Assembly: GCF_026107455.2 (NCBI RefSeq)
Contig: NZ_JAPCHY010000015.1
Location: 1 to 64,000, forward strand
Source of the DNA: Xanthomonas chitinilytica
Lineage (GTDB): Bacteria > Pseudomonadota > Gammaproteobacteria > Xanthomonadales > Xanthomonadaceae
Direction of reading: 5' to 3'
Length of the DNA stretch: 64,000 nucleotides
The position numbers and the translations under genes were made by a program. Shown one piece after another: positions 43,879-53,460 of the stretch (its first letter is position 1; each line of letters begins with the position of its first letter). The notes beneath the pieces are model-generated. The model had not been told where the DNA came from. It ran no database searches and worked only from the letters and a program-made list of their open reading frames with translations.

Positions 43879-45387
43879 CTAGGGCGAGGCGCTGCGCAGC
43901 CGCTCGGCGAAGGCGGCGATCTCCGGGGTGGCGGCGTCCAGTTCCCGCGCCTGCTGCAGCGCCTGCCGCGCGAAGGCGGTATCGCCGGCGCCGAGGCGTT
44001 CGCTGCCGATGGCGATCCAGCGCTGCGCCAACCGCCGCCGCGCCTGCACCAGCCCGCCATCGGCCGGTGCCAGCACCTGCCAGGCGTCGTGGCAGACACG
44101 GGCGGCACGCAGGCGGTTTTCGCGCAGGCGTTCCTCGAAACACTCGCGCGTGGCCGGCAGCAGCCGCTCCACCGCCTGCCGCACGCGCGGGTCCCGCGGC
44201 GCCAGCGCCTGCGCCGCGCGCAGCATGTCGTAGGCGCTGCGCCCGGGGGGCAGCAGCCAGTCGCCGCGCGCCTCGGCCGCGGCGAACCGGGACAGCAGTT
44301 CCTCCAGCCGGCGCTCCTGCGCCGCCGGCGACAACGTGATTTCCATGGCCCGTTGCGCCTGTCTTGCCCGCTCCAGCGCCTGCCGTGCCGGCACCAGTTG
44401 TTCCGCCTCCGGTTGCAGGGCATGGGCATGCGCCAATGCCTGTTCGGCCGCGGCGAACCTAAAATCGGCCGACAACCGCGTCGCCTCGGCGACCAGCGCG
44501 GCGACGACCTGCTCCTGGCCGCGCCGGGCCGCGGCGTCGTCCGGCGCGGCCGCCAGCACCAGCGCGAAACCCTCGCCTGCTGCCGCGATGCGCCCGCGCG
44601 CCAGGTCGCGTTCGGCGCGCACCCGCCGCCGCTCCAGCGCGGTATTGAACGCGGCCTGCGCGGCCGGCAGGTCGAAATGTCCGGGATCGTAGCCACGCGC
44701 ACGCCGCAGCACATCGGCCGCGGCCGCCAGGTCGCCCCTGTCGATCAGCGTACGTGCCTGTTGCAGCAGTTCCGACAGCGCATCCTCGCGCCCTTCCAGC
44801 GCCTGTATCCGGTCCGGCTGGAAGCCGAGCACCCGCTGGTACAGGGGCAGCGCGCTGTCCTCGCCGTCATCCAACCGGCCGGCCAGGCGCGCCGCTTCGG
44901 CCTGTTGCAGCAGCTGTTCGATGCCGGCATGCCCCGCGTCCTGCGCACGCAGCTGTTCGGCGATGCGCTCGGCCGGGCCTCGCGGCACCTGCAGCTCGCG
45001 CGCCAGCGCCAGTGCCGAACGCGCCCCCGCCGGATCGCCGCGCGCCAGCGCCGCGCGCGCCTGTTCCAGGGCCGCTTCCCCGGTCCGCACCAAGGCCTGG
45101 CGCGCTTCGGTACGGTCGTTGTCCAACGCCAGCGCGGCCTGGAACAGCTCGCGCGCGCCGCTGCCGTCGTCCGCGCTCAGGCGCCCCGCCGCCAGCGCCG
45201 CCTGGCCCTGGTCCAGCAACTGCTGGATGCGCGGTTCCGGCCACAGGCGGTCGGCCAGCGGCTGCCGGAAGATCGCCAACGCCATCGCCAGCAACGCGAC
45301 GGCCAGCAGCCCCCAGCGCCACAGCCGCCGGCTGCGCCAGCCGCAGAGCCACCACCCTCGTCCCGAATGCCGGGCCCGTTGCCACAT
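43879..45387 (-). CDS. Membrane-anchored helical-repeat (TPR-like) protein of unknown function
   Basis: 502 residues from ATG 45385-45387, chosen for its GGGAGGG ribosome site 7 bp upstream. After an Arg/Trp-rich start, a single membrane helix (LLAVALLAMALAIF) is followed by about 450 residues of Ala/Leu/Arg-rich helical repeats with TPR character (LLQQARTLIDRGDLAAAADVLRRARGYDPGHFDL). No catalytic motif was found. The repeats should form an alpha-solenoid, exposed on the periplasmic side if the basic N-terminus stays inside. It is convergent with the glycosyltransferase (10 bp apart) and upstream-adjacent to relA on the same strand. Function unknown. Confidence 0.7.
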   Translation of the reverse strand: MWQRARHSGRGWWLCGWRSRRLWRWGLLAVALLAMALAIFRQPLADRLWPEPRIQQLLDQGQAALAAGRLSADDGSGARELFQAALALDNDRTEARQALVRTGEAALEQARAALARGDPAGARSALALARELQVPRGPAERIAEQLRAQDAGHAGIEQLLQQAEAARLAGRLDDGEDSALPLYQRVLGFQPDRIQALEGREDALSELLQQARTLIDRGDLAAAADVLRRARGYDPGHFDLPAAQAAFNTALERRRVRAERDLARGRIAAAGEGFALVLAAAPDDAAARRGQEQVVAALVAEATRLSADFRFAAAEQALAHAHALQPEAEQLVPARQALERARQAQRAMEITLSPAAQERRLEELLSRFAAAEARGDWLLPPGRSAYDMLRAAQALAPRDPRVRQAVERLLPATRECFEERLRENRLRAARVCHDAWQVLAPADGGLVQARRRLAQRWIAIGSERLGAGDTAFARQALQQARELDAATPEIAAFAERLRSASP

Positions 45388-45456
45388 CGTCGCCGTCCCT
45401 CCCTGGCCGCGTGATCGCCGCCGTTGCATCCGCGCAGCTTACTGCCCATTGCCGGG

Positions 45457-47625
45457 CTACCCCAGCCTGCGCGCCTCGCTGACGCCGGGCAGCGCATCCA
45501 GCTTGCCCAGCAACGTGGACAGCTGGCCGTAGTCGCTGACCTTCAGCCGCAGCCGCAATTGCGCCGTGCCGCTGTCGCGCACGTTGTCGCTGTTGATGTC
45601 CAGCACGTAGGCGTCCTCCTGGGCGATCAGGTTGGTGATGTCCTTGAGCAGCCAGCGGCGGTCCACCGCGCGCACCAGCACGTCGACCTCGTAGCCGGAG
45701 CCGGCCTGGCCCCACTCCACCGGCAGCGCCCGCTGCGGGTTGGCCGCCGACAACCGCGCGAAGGACGCGCAGTCGGCGCGGTGCACCGTCACCCCGCGAC
45801 CGCGGGTGAGGTAGCCGACGATCGGCTCGCCGGCCACCGGCTGGCAGCAGCGCGCCAGCTGCACCAGCAGGTTGCCCACGCCCTGCACGGTGAATTTGGA
45901 CTTGCCGATGCCGTCGCGGCGCGCGGTCGGCCGCGGCAGCGCCGGCGCGGCCGGCTGCGACTGCGCCTTCTCCGCCTCCAGCAGCGCGCGACCGACCTGG
46001 CTGGGGCCGGTGTCGCCCAGTGCGACCTGGATGTAGAGGTCGTCGACGCTGTCGGCATGGAACTTCTTCGCCGCCACCATCAGGTCCGATTGCTGCAGGC
46101 CCAGCCGCTTCAGTTCCCGGTCGAGCAGGTCCTTGCCGGCCTGCACGTTGCGGGCGCGATCGAGCTTGTGGAACCAGGCGCGCACCTTGTCGCGCGAACG
46201 ACCGCTGGCAAGGAAGCCGTTGGCCGGCAGCAGCCAGTCGCGGCGCGGGTCGGCCTCCTTGCCGGTCAGGATCTCCACCCGGTCGCCGCTGCGCAGGCGG
46301 TAGGTCAGCGGCACGATGCGGCCGTTGACCTTGGCGCCGCGGCAGCGGTGCCCGACCATGGTGTGCACGTGGTAGGCGAAGTCCAGCGGCGTGGCGTCCC
46401 GCGGCAGGTCCATCACCTCGCCCTTGGGGCTGAGCGCGTATACCCGGTCCTCGGCCAGCTCGGCATCGAACGCGCCGGCCAGTTCGCCGGCCCCGCCCTC
46501 CTGCGACTGCTCCAGCAGCTGCCGCATCCAGGTGATCTTGCGGTCGAACGCCTTTTCCGCGCCCTTGCCGCCCTCCTTGTACTTCCAGTGCGCGGCCACG
46601 CCCAGCTCGGCCTGGGCATGCATCTCGTGGGTGCGGATCTGCACCTCGACCGTGCGCCCTTCCGGGCCGATCACCGCGGTATGCAGCGAGCGGTAGTCGT
46701 TGGCCTTGGGCCGGGCGATGTAGTCGTCAAACTCGCTGGGGACCGGCGTCCACAGCGCGTGCACGATGCCCAGGGCGGCATAGCAGGCGGCGACGTCGTC
46801 GACCATCACCCGCACCGCGCGCAGGTCGTAGAGCTGCTGGAACGCCAGCTGCTTCTTCTGCATCTTCCGCCAGATGCTGTAGATGTGCTTGGGCCGGCCG
46901 CTGACCTCGGCGGCGATGCCGTTGCGGGCCAGTTCGCGCTGCAGCGTCTTCTTCACCGCCTCGACGTAGCGCTCGCGCGCGACCCGGGTCTCGTCGACCT
47001 CGCGCGCGATGCGGCGGTAGGTATCCGGTTCGAGGTGGCGGAACGCCAGGTCCTCCAGCTCCCACTTCAGCTGCCAGATGCCCAGCCGGTTGGCCAGCGG
47101 CGCGTGGATGTCGCGGGTCAGCTGCGCCAGTGCGCGCCGCTCGTCTTCCGGCAGGCGGTCGGCCGCGCGCATCCGCGCCAGCTGCCGCGCCAGCAGGATC
47201 GGCACCACCCGCAGGTCGTGGACGATGGACAGCAGCAACCGGCGCAGGCCCTCGCTGTTGCGCCCGGCCTCGCGCCCGGCATGCAGCGCCCAGACCTGGT
47301 CGGCCGCGTCCTGTCCGTCGAGCAGGCCGGCGACCACCGGCGCGGCGGCACCAAGCGGCAGTTCGGCCACCGAGGCGCGCAGGCCCGGCAGGTCGAACAG
47401 CAGCGCCGCCACGATCACCCCCTCGTCGGCCGCCAGCAATGCCAGCGAATCGACGGTGTCGGCCAGCACCGGCCATGGCAGGCGGGGCTCGCGCCCGGTT
47501 TCCGGCGCCTGCCAGCACTGCAGCAACGCCTGCCGCAGCGCCGGCGACAGCGAGGCCACCGAAGGACGTTGCAGCAGGGCATCCAGGCCAGGGGGGAAAG
47601 AACGGTTCACAGCGGTCAATCGCAA
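45457..47625 (-). CDS. relA: GTP pyrophosphokinase RelA
   Basis: The 722-residue protein has the RelA/SpoT layout. The HD hydrolase region is degenerate: the usual HDxxED motif reads FDLPGL in AALLFDLPGLRAS. The synthetase domain follows (GRPKHIYSIWRKMQKK, DDYIARPKANDYRSLHTAVIGPEG), then TGS (VMDLPRDATPLDFAYHVHT), a zinc-finger-like region (ARCCQPVAGEPIVGYLTRGRGVTVHRADC) and a C-terminal ACT domain. The lost HD motif marks it as a synthetase-only RelA. It makes (p)ppGpp on ribosomes with uncharged tRNA. It is divergent from the exported gene at 47674, with a gap of 48 bp. Confidence 0.94.
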   Translation of the reverse strand: MRLTAVNRSFPPGLDALLQRPSVASLSPALRQALLQCWQAPETGREPRLPWPVLADTVDSLALLAADEGVIVAALLFDLPGLRASVAELPLGAAAPVVAGLLDGQDAADQVWALHAGREAGRNSEGLRRLLLSIVHDLRVVPILLARQLARMRAADRLPEDERRALAQLTRDIHAPLANRLGIWQLKWELEDLAFRHLEPDTYRRIAREVDETRVARERYVEAVKKTLQRELARNGIAAEVSGRPKHIYSIWRKMQKKQLAFQQLYDLRAVRVMVDDVAACYAALGIVHALWTPVPSEFDDYIARPKANDYRSLHTAVIGPEGRTVEVQIRTHEMHAQAELGVAAHWKYKEGGKGAEKAFDRKITWMRQLLEQSQEGGAGELAGAFDAELAEDRVYALSPKGEVMDLPRDATPLDFAYHVHTMVGHRCRGAKVNGRIVPLTYRLRSGDRVEILTGKEADPRRDWLLPANGFLASGRSRDKVRAWFHKLDRARNVQAGKDLLDRELKRLGLQQSDLMVAAKKFHADSVDDLYIQVALGDTGPSQVGRALLEAEKAQSQPAAPALPRPTARRDGIGKSKFTVQGVGNLLVQLARCCQPVAGEPIVGYLTRGRGVTVHRADCASFARLSAANPQRALPVEWGQAGSGYEVDVLVRAVDRRWLLKDITNLIAQEDAYVLDINSDNVRDSGTAQLRLRLKVSDYGQLSTLLGKLDALPGVSEARRLG

Positions 47626-47673
47626 ACGGATGCCTCTACACTAGCGCCCAACCATCCCCGGGAACAATCGCCC

Positions 47674-48189
47674 ATGAGCCTGCTCCGCCAGCCCGCGCTG
47701 CTTGCCTGCCTAGCGCTTTCACTGTCGATCAGCCTGCCCGCCGCCGCCCAGCGCGTGCTCCACGGCGACCTGCAGCAACAGATGAGCGAAGCCGAGTTCA
47801 AGGCCGCGGGCCTGGACAAGCTCAGCGCCGCCGAACTGGCCTCGCTCAACGACTGGCTGCAGGGCAAGGTGGAACAGGCCACCGCCAGCGTGGTCGAGCA
47901 GGCGCGCGAAGAAGGCCGCCAGGAAGTGATCAGCAAGAACCGCGGCTTCTTCGACTTCGGCTCTTCCGAACCGATCGAGAGCAGCCTCAGCGGCGAGTTC
48001 ACCGGCTTCCGCAAGGGCCAGCTGTACACGCTGGACAACGGCCAGCAGTGGGAACAGACCGATGCCGCGTCGCTGCCCGGGGTACGCCGGTCGTCGCCCC
48101 CGGTGCGCATCACCCCCGGCCTGCTGGGCGTGTGGTACCTGCAGATCGAGGGCTACAACGCCCGCGCCAAGGTCCGCCGGGTCAAGTGA
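47674..48189 (+). CDS. Exported protein of unknown function, paralogue 1
   Basis: 171 residues from ATG 47674, with a signal peptide (LLACLALSLSISLPAAAQ) cleaved near residue 25. The mature protein has an N-terminal pattern MSEAEFKAAGLDKLSAAELASLNDWL, a linker, and a C-terminal part ending GVWYLQIEGYNARAKVRRV. It is clearly related to the next gene, with FxxxGLDxLSxxxLxxLNxxL and the Gly-x-Trp-Tyr-Leu-Gln...Arg-Ala-Lys-Val tail shared. I do not recognise a characterised family. It probably acts in the periplasm. It is divergent from relA. Confidence 0.75.
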   Translation: MSLLRQPALLACLALSLSISLPAAAQRVLHGDLQQQMSEAEFKAAGLDKLSAAELASLNDWLQGKVEQATASVVEQAREEGRQEVISKNRGFFDFGSSEPIESSLSGEFTGFRKGQLYTLDNGQQWEQTDAASLPGVRRSSPPVRITPGLLGVWYLQIEGYNARAKVRRVK

Positions 48190-48215
48190 TCCGCCATCCG
48201 AATCGAGGAAACCGC

Positions 48216-48698
48216 ATGCGTCGATTATCCATCATTCTGCTGATCGGCTTGGCGTCACAGCCGATACTGGCGTTCGCGGCCAAGCGCGCCTACGTTCCAC
48301 TGGAACAACGTCTCAGCGTCGAGCAATTCCAGGCCACCGGCCTGGATCGTCTTTCCACCGAACAGTTGGCGCTGCTCAACCGCCTGCTCGACAGCGAACA
48401 AACCGAACTGGTCGAACACGCACGTGCGCAGGGCGAACGCGAAGCTGTGGCCGGGAAGCCTTTGGTGCGTGATCGTGAGCCGGTCATCACCCGAATCTCC
48501 GGCAGTATCCGCGGCTGGTCCCGGGGTGATGTGCTGAGACTGGAGAACGGTCAGCGTTGGCGCGTGGTACAGGGCGATCTGTTCCTGCGGCAGCCCGTGG
48601 ACAACCCCGATGTCAACATCGCCCCCGGCAACATGGGCGGATGGTATCTACAGCTGCCAGGGCAGAACCAGCGCGCCAAGGTCGAGCGCATCGATTGA
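48216..48698 (+). CDS. Exported protein of unknown function, paralogue 2
   Basis: 160 residues from ATG 48216 (GAGG ribosome site). A signal peptide (IILLIGLASQPILAFA) is followed by LSVEQFQATGLDRLSTEQLALLNRLLDSEQ, a basic segment (KPLVRDREPVITRISGSIRGWSRGDVLRLENGQRWRVVQGD), and the tail GGWYLQLPGQNQRAKVERI. It is a diverged tandem duplicate of the preceding gene, 26 bp downstream. G-x-x-x-G-x-x-L-x-L-x-N-G-Q-x-W is shared by both. Function unknown. Confidence 0.75.
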   Translation: MRRLSIILLIGLASQPILAFAAKRAYVPLEQRLSVEQFQATGLDRLSTEQLALLNRLLDSEQTELVEHARAQGEREAVAGKPLVRDREPVITRISGSIRGWSRGDVLRLENGQRWRVVQGDLFLRQPVDNPDVNIAPGNMGGWYLQLPGQNQRAKVERID

Positions 48699-48739
48699 AC
48701 TGCGGCCAGCAATCATCGGGACAAAGGAGTAAAGAAGCC

Positions 48740-49225
48740 ATGCGTCTGATCCATGCCGCCATCCTGCTGGCCTTGCTTCCCGGCGCCGCCGCTGCCGAGG
48801 TCTACAAATGCAAGGGCAGGAACGGCGAATCGGTGTATTCGCAGCATCCCTGCGACGAAAGCACGCAGCCGATGGCGCTGCGCGTGACCCGCCCGGCCAG
48901 CAGCGTCGATCCCGACGCGCCGCCGGCTACCGCGGGCAGCGGCCTGGACGCCGAGCAGCATTGCGTTTCCACCGCCGGCGCATCGATCTACGGCCCCTCC
49001 AACGATCGCGTCGCCAGCTACCAGCAGCAGGTGGCCGCGTTGCACCAGCAGCTGGCCGGCGCCCCGGACAACGCCGCCATCCGCGGCCAGGTCGCCAGCC
49101 TGCAGCAGGCGATCGCGCGCGAGCGCGCCTCGGCCAACGCACAACTGGGCGCGGCGCGGAAACGCTGCGCGCTGGAGCATGGCGCCACCCCGGCAAGCGC
49201 GCCGGCAGCTGCCGGCGCAAGCTGA
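48740..49225 (+). CDS. DUF4124-domain exported protein
   Basis: 161 residues from ATG 48740 (AAAGGAG ribosome site). A signal peptide (HAAILLALLPGAAAAE) precedes the DUF4124 motif VYKCKGRNGESVYSQHPCDESTQ. The rest is a helical, Gln/Ala-rich region (about residues 85-150, YQQQVAALHQQLAGA) that could be coiled coil, with a Cys pair. DUF4124 proteins are periplasmic and uncharacterised. It is the third exported gene in this run and ends 21 bp before the hrpA stop. Confidence 0.8.
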   Translation: MRLIHAAILLALLPGAAAAEVYKCKGRNGESVYSQHPCDESTQPMALRVTRPASSVDPDAPPATAGSGLDAEQHCVSTAGASIYGPSNDRVASYQQQVAALHQQLAGAPDNAAIRGQVASLQQAIARERASANAQLGAARKRCALEHGATPASAPAAAGAS

Positions 49226-49246
49226 CGGTTGCCGGGTGCGGCGGCC

Positions 49247-52200
49247 TCAGCCGCGCAGCGCCGCCACCCGTTGCGCCAGCTTCTTGGCCGAGATCCCGGA
49301 CCTGAAGCCCAGTTCCTGCGCGAACAGCGACACCCGCAGCTCCTCGATGTCCCAGCGCAGCGCCTGCCACTGCGGGCGCTGGCGCTGGCCGCCGATCTCC
49401 GCCTCTTCCAGCGCATCCAGGAACGGCTTGAGCTCCAGCATCCGCGCCTGGTCGCGCGGCGGATCGCGCTTGGCGCGTTCGGCGCGCAGGATCATCGCCT
49501 TCAGGTAGCGCGGGAACTGTGCCAGCGCATCGGCCGGGGTCTGCCGCAGGAACCCCGGATGCACCAGCGCCGCCAGCTGCCGCTCCATGTCGTCCAGGTT
49601 GCCGCGCGCCCAGCCCATCAGCGGCGCCTCCAGCTGCGGCTTCAGCTCGGCCACCAGCGACAGGATGTTCTCGGCCAGCTTCAGCCGTTCCATCGCCTCG
49701 CCGAACAGGCGCTTGCCGGCCTCGTCGCGGCGCTGGGCGAACGCGGCCGGGTCGCGGATGTCCTCCAGTCCATCGGCCAGCACCGCGTTCATCGCCGCAT
49801 CGACCAGGTCGCCGCGCAGCCGCTCCTTCTCCGACGTCTTGCCATCGGCGCCGGCCTGGAACGTCTCGATGGCCGCATACAGCAGCCCGGTCTTGGGCGA
49901 CAGCGGCAACTGTTTGCGCGCCTGCCGGGCCTTGTCGGCCAGGGCGATCTGCAGCAACCGGCGCACGCCCTGCGGATGCGCCTCCTGCGCCTCGTTGCGG
50001 TCGGCGAAGATGCGCAGCGCGGCGCGGTCGCCCTGGTCCACCAGCGCCGGCCAGGCCGGCACCCCGGCCTCGCCCGGCACCTGCAGCGGAATCGGCGCGG
50101 CGGGGAATTCGCGCAGCCCTTCGGCCGCCAGCGCGCGGCCCGCGCGGGCCGCGAACGCCTGCCCGGCACGCTCGCCGAAACGGGCGCGCAAGGCGTCGAG
50201 CTCGCGCGAGACCGCCAGCACCTTGCCCTGTTCGTCGCGCAGGCGCAGGTTCATGCGCAGGTGCGGCTCCAGCGCCGCCTCGTCGAAATCGGTGGCCGCC
50301 ACCTGCGCGCCGGTCGCCCTGGACAGGAAGCGCGCCAGCTCGCCGCGGATATCGTCGGCCGCGGCCTGCGGGAACGCCTCGAAGAACGCACGCCCGAAAT
50401 CCGGCGCCGGCACGTAGTTGCGCCGCATCGCCTTGGGCAGGCTGCGGATCAGCGCGGCGGCCTTGTCGGCGACGAAGCCCGGCGCCAGCCATGACAGCCG
50501 TGCCGGATCCAGCGCGTTGAGCAGGTGCAGCGGCACCTCCAGGGTCACCCCGTCGTCGTCCGCGCCCGGCTCGAAGCGGTAGTGCAGCGCCAGCCGCGCG
50601 TCGCCCAGCGGGAAATATTTCGGGTAGCGGTCCTGCTCGCTGCCCTCGCCGGGCAGCAGGTCGCTCAGCGACCAGTGCAGCGCGCGTCGCTTGTCGGCCG
50701 GCAGCGTCTTCCACCACGCATCCAGCCCGCTGGCCGAATGGATCTCGGCCGGGATCCGGTCCAAGTACCAGCGCGCCTGCCAGTCCTCGTCGGCGACGAT
50801 GCCGGCGCGGCGCAGCTTGGCCTCTTCCTCGCGCGCCTGCTCCAGCACCTTGAGGTTGTCGGCGACGAAGCCGGCGCGGGTGTTGATCTCGCCGGTCACC
50901 AGTGCCTGCCGCACGAAGATGTCGTGCGCCTCGCCCGGGGCGATGCGGCCGTAGTGCACCGGTTTCTTCGGCGCCAGCACCAGCCCGAACAGGCTGATCT
51001 GCTCCGACGCCAGCACCTGCCCCTGCGCGCGCGACCAGTGCGGGTCGAAATGCTTGCGCGCCAGCAGGTGCGGCAGTTCGGCGATCGCCCAGTCCGGCTC
51101 GATGGCGGCGTTGGTCAGGCCCCACACCCGCTGGGTATCGAGCAGGGTCGCGCTGAGCACCCATGGCGGCGGTTTCTTCGCCAGCGCCGAGCCGGGAAAC
51201 AGGTGGAAGCGGCGCTGCCGCGGCGCCTGGAAATCGCCCTTCTCGGTGCGGTGGCCGATCTGGGTCGGCAGTCCGGCCAGGATCGCCCGGTGCAGGGCCT
51301 GGTAGGCGGCCGCGCGGGCCTTGTCGCTGACCTGCGGAACACTGCCGGACGGCGAGTCCGATGGCGCCGATGGCTTCGGCTGCGCGGGCGGCGGCGCTTC
51401 GCCGCGCCCTTCCCGCGCCAGGCGCGCGGCACGGTGCAGCTGCCCGCGCGTGGCGCGCCGGGCGGCCTCGCCGGCTTCGCGCGGCGGCGGTGCGACCGGT
51501 CCGGAGAGCAGCACCTGGACAAGCTCGCCGGCATCCGCATCCCAGCCCAGTTCGCCGCACAGCAGGCGCAGCTGCCGATGCAGTTCGCGCCACTCGCGCA
51601 TGCGCAGGAAGCCGAGGAAATGGCGCCCGCACCAGTCGCGCAGCTTCGATTGCGTCAGCTCCTCGTGCGCGGCGCGATACCCCTCCCACAGGCGCAGGAT
51701 GCCGAGGAACTCCGAACGCGGGTCGGCGAACTTCGCATGCGCGTTGTCGGCCGCCTCGCGCGCTTCCGGCGGCCGTTCGCGCGGGTCCTGGATACCCAGG
51801 AACGCTGCGATGACCAGCATCTCGCGCAGGCAGCCCTGCTGCTGCGCGGCCACCAGCATCCGCGCCAGCTTCACGTCCACCGGCAGCCGCGCCATCTGCC
51901 GGCCGATGGCGGTGAGCTTGCGGTTCTTGTCGATCGCGCCCAGCTCGGCCAGTTGCTGCCAGCCGTCGGCCACCGCACGCTCGTCCGGCGGCTCCAGGAA
52001 CGGGAAGTCCTCGATCCGCCCCAGCCCCAGCTGCAGCATCCGCAGGATCACCCCGGCCAGCGAGGAACGGCGGATCTCCGGATCGGTGAATTCCGGGCGT
52101 GCGGCGAAATCGGCTTCCGAATACAGCCGGTAGCAGATGCCCTCGGCGATGCGCCCGCAACGGCCCTTGCGCTGGTTGGCGCTGGCCTGCGAGACGGGTT

Positions 52201-53371
52201 CGATATGCAGCCGGTCCAGCTTCTGCCGCGGGCTGTAGCGCTTGACCCGGGCGTAGCCCGGATCGACCACGTAGCGGATCCGCGGCACCGTCAGCGAGGT
52301 CTCGGCGACGTTGGTGGCCAGCACCAGCCGCCGCTTCGGTCCCGGGTTGAACACCCGGTCCTGGTCCTTGACCGAGAGCCGCGCGTACAGCGGCAACACT
52401 TCGGTCTCGCGGTACTTGCGCCGCTCCAGCGCCTGGTGCGCGTCGCGGATCTCGCGCTCGCCGGGCAGGAACATCAGCACGTCGCCGCGCGGGTCGAGCC
52501 GGGTGATCTCGTCGATGGCGGCGACGATGGCATCGTTGACGCTGCGCTCGCCCTCGCGCCCCGCGTCGTCGCCTTCGCCTTCCAGCGGCCGGTAACGCAC
52601 TTCCACCGGGTAGGTACGGCCCTCGACGCTGATCACCGGCGCGTCGTCGAAGTGCCTGGCGAAGCGCCCGGTGTCGATGGTGGCCGAGGTGACGATCAGC
52701 TTCAGGTCCGGGCGCTTGCGCAGCAGCTGTTTCAGGTAGCCGAGCAGGAAGTCGATGTTGAGGCTGCGCTCGTGGGCCTCATCGACGATGATCGTGTCGT
52801 AGGCCGACAGCCAGCGGTCGCTGGCGATTTCCGCCAGCAGGATGCCGTCGGTCATGAACTTGATGCGGGTGTCGTCGCCGACGCGGTCGGTGAAGCGCAC
52901 CTGGTAGCCGACGGTGGTGCCCAGCTCGGACCGCAGTTCTTCCGCCACACGGGTGGCCACCGCGCGTGCGGCGATGCGCCGCGGCTGGGTACAGCCGATC
53001 ATCCCGGCCACGCCGCGTCCGGCCGCCAGGCACAGCTTGGGCAGCTGGGTGGTCTTGCCGGAACCGGTCTCGCCGGCGATCACCACCACCGGGTGCCGAC
53101 GGATCAGCTCGACGATGTCCGCGGCCTCGCGCGCGATCGGCAGCTGCTCGTCCAGGGTGATCGCCGGCTGCCGCTGCGCGCGCAGTTGCCGGCGCTGCAG
53201 CGACGCCTGCAGGGCCTGTTCGAAGGCTCCCGCGGCGGCCGGGTTGCCGGGCTGGGACTGCCAGCGCGACCATAGGCCCAGCAGCCGGCCACGGTCGCGG
53301 CTCATGGCACCGTCGATGGCGGCACGCTGCTCGCGCAATCGTGTTGCCGGGTTGTTCTCGATAGCACTCAT
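49247..53371 (-). CDS. hrpA: ATP-dependent RNA helicase HrpA
   Basis: The 1374-residue protein is a full-length DEAH-box RNA helicase. Walker A is GETGSGKT at 100-107, the DEAH box is in TIIVDEAHERSLNID, SATID (motif III) and motif VI QRKGRCGRIAEG follow, and then the winged-helix, ratchet, OB-fold and large C-terminal DUF3418 region typical of HrpA. It acts on mRNA and on stalled, colliding ribosomes. ATG 53369-53371 is used; a TTG one codon upstream is in frame but unnecessary. It is divergent from dps. Confidence 0.94.
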   Translation of the reverse strand: MSAIENNPATRLREQRAAIDGAMSRDRGRLLGLWSRWQSQPGNPAAAGAFEQALQASLQRRQLRAQRQPAITLDEQLPIAREAADIVELIRRHPVVVIAGETGSGKTTQLPKLCLAAGRGVAGMIGCTQPRRIAARAVATRVAEELRSELGTTVGYQVRFTDRVGDDTRIKFMTDGILLAEIASDRWLSAYDTIIVDEAHERSLNIDFLLGYLKQLLRKRPDLKLIVTSATIDTGRFARHFDDAPVISVEGRTYPVEVRYRPLEGEGDDAGREGERSVNDAIVAAIDEITRLDPRGDVLMFLPGEREIRDAHQALERRKYRETEVLPLYARLSVKDQDRVFNPGPKRRLVLATNVAETSLTVPRIRYVVDPGYARVKRYSPRQKLDRLHIEPVSQASANQRKGRCGRIAEGICYRLYSEADFAARPEFTDPEIRRSSLAGVILRMLQLGLGRIEDFPFLEPPDERAVADGWQQLAELGAIDKNRKLTAIGRQMARLPVDVKLARMLVAAQQQGCLREMLVIAAFLGIQDPRERPPEAREAADNAHAKFADPRSEFLGILRLWEGYRAAHEELTQSKLRDWCGRHFLGFLRMREWRELHRQLRLLCGELGWDADAGELVQVLLSGPVAPPPREAGEAARRATRGQLHRAARLAREGRGEAPPPAQPKPSAPSDSPSGSVPQVSDKARAAAYQALHRAILAGLPTQIGHRTEKGDFQAPRQRRFHLFPGSALAKKPPPWVLSATLLDTQRVWGLTNAAIEPDWAIAELPHLLARKHFDPHWSRAQGQVLASEQISLFGLVLAPKKPVHYGRIAPGEAHDIFVRQALVTGEINTRAGFVADNLKVLEQAREEEAKLRRAGIVADEDWQARWYLDRIPAEIHSASGLDAWWKTLPADKRRALHWSLSDLLPGEGSEQDRYPKYFPLGDARLALHYRFEPGADDDGVTLEVPLHLLNALDPARLSWLAPGFVADKAAALIRSLPKAMRRNYVPAPDFGRAFFEAFPQAAADDIRGELARFLSRATGAQVAATDFDEAALEPHLRMNLRLRDEQGKVLAVSRELDALRARFGERAGQAFAARAGRALAAEGLREFPAAPIPLQVPGEAGVPAWPALVDQGDRAALRIFADRNEAQEAHPQGVRRLLQIALADKARQARKQLPLSPKTGLLYAAIETFQAGADGKTSEKERLRGDLVDAAMNAVLADGLEDIRDPAAFAQRRDEAGKRLFGEAMERLKLAENILSLVAELKPQLEAPLMGWARGNLDDMERQLAALVHPGFLRQTPADALAQFPRYLKAMILRAERAKRDPPRDQARMLELKPFLDALEEAEIGGQRQRPQWQALRWDIEELRVSLFAQELGFRSGISAKKLAQRVAALRG

Positions 53372-53460
53372 CAATGGACCGACGTGAAAACTTGAATGAC
53401 AGGCAATGCCTTAGGCTCGCTATTGTGACGCCTTATTCCACCCCTCAGGAGAATGCCGCC

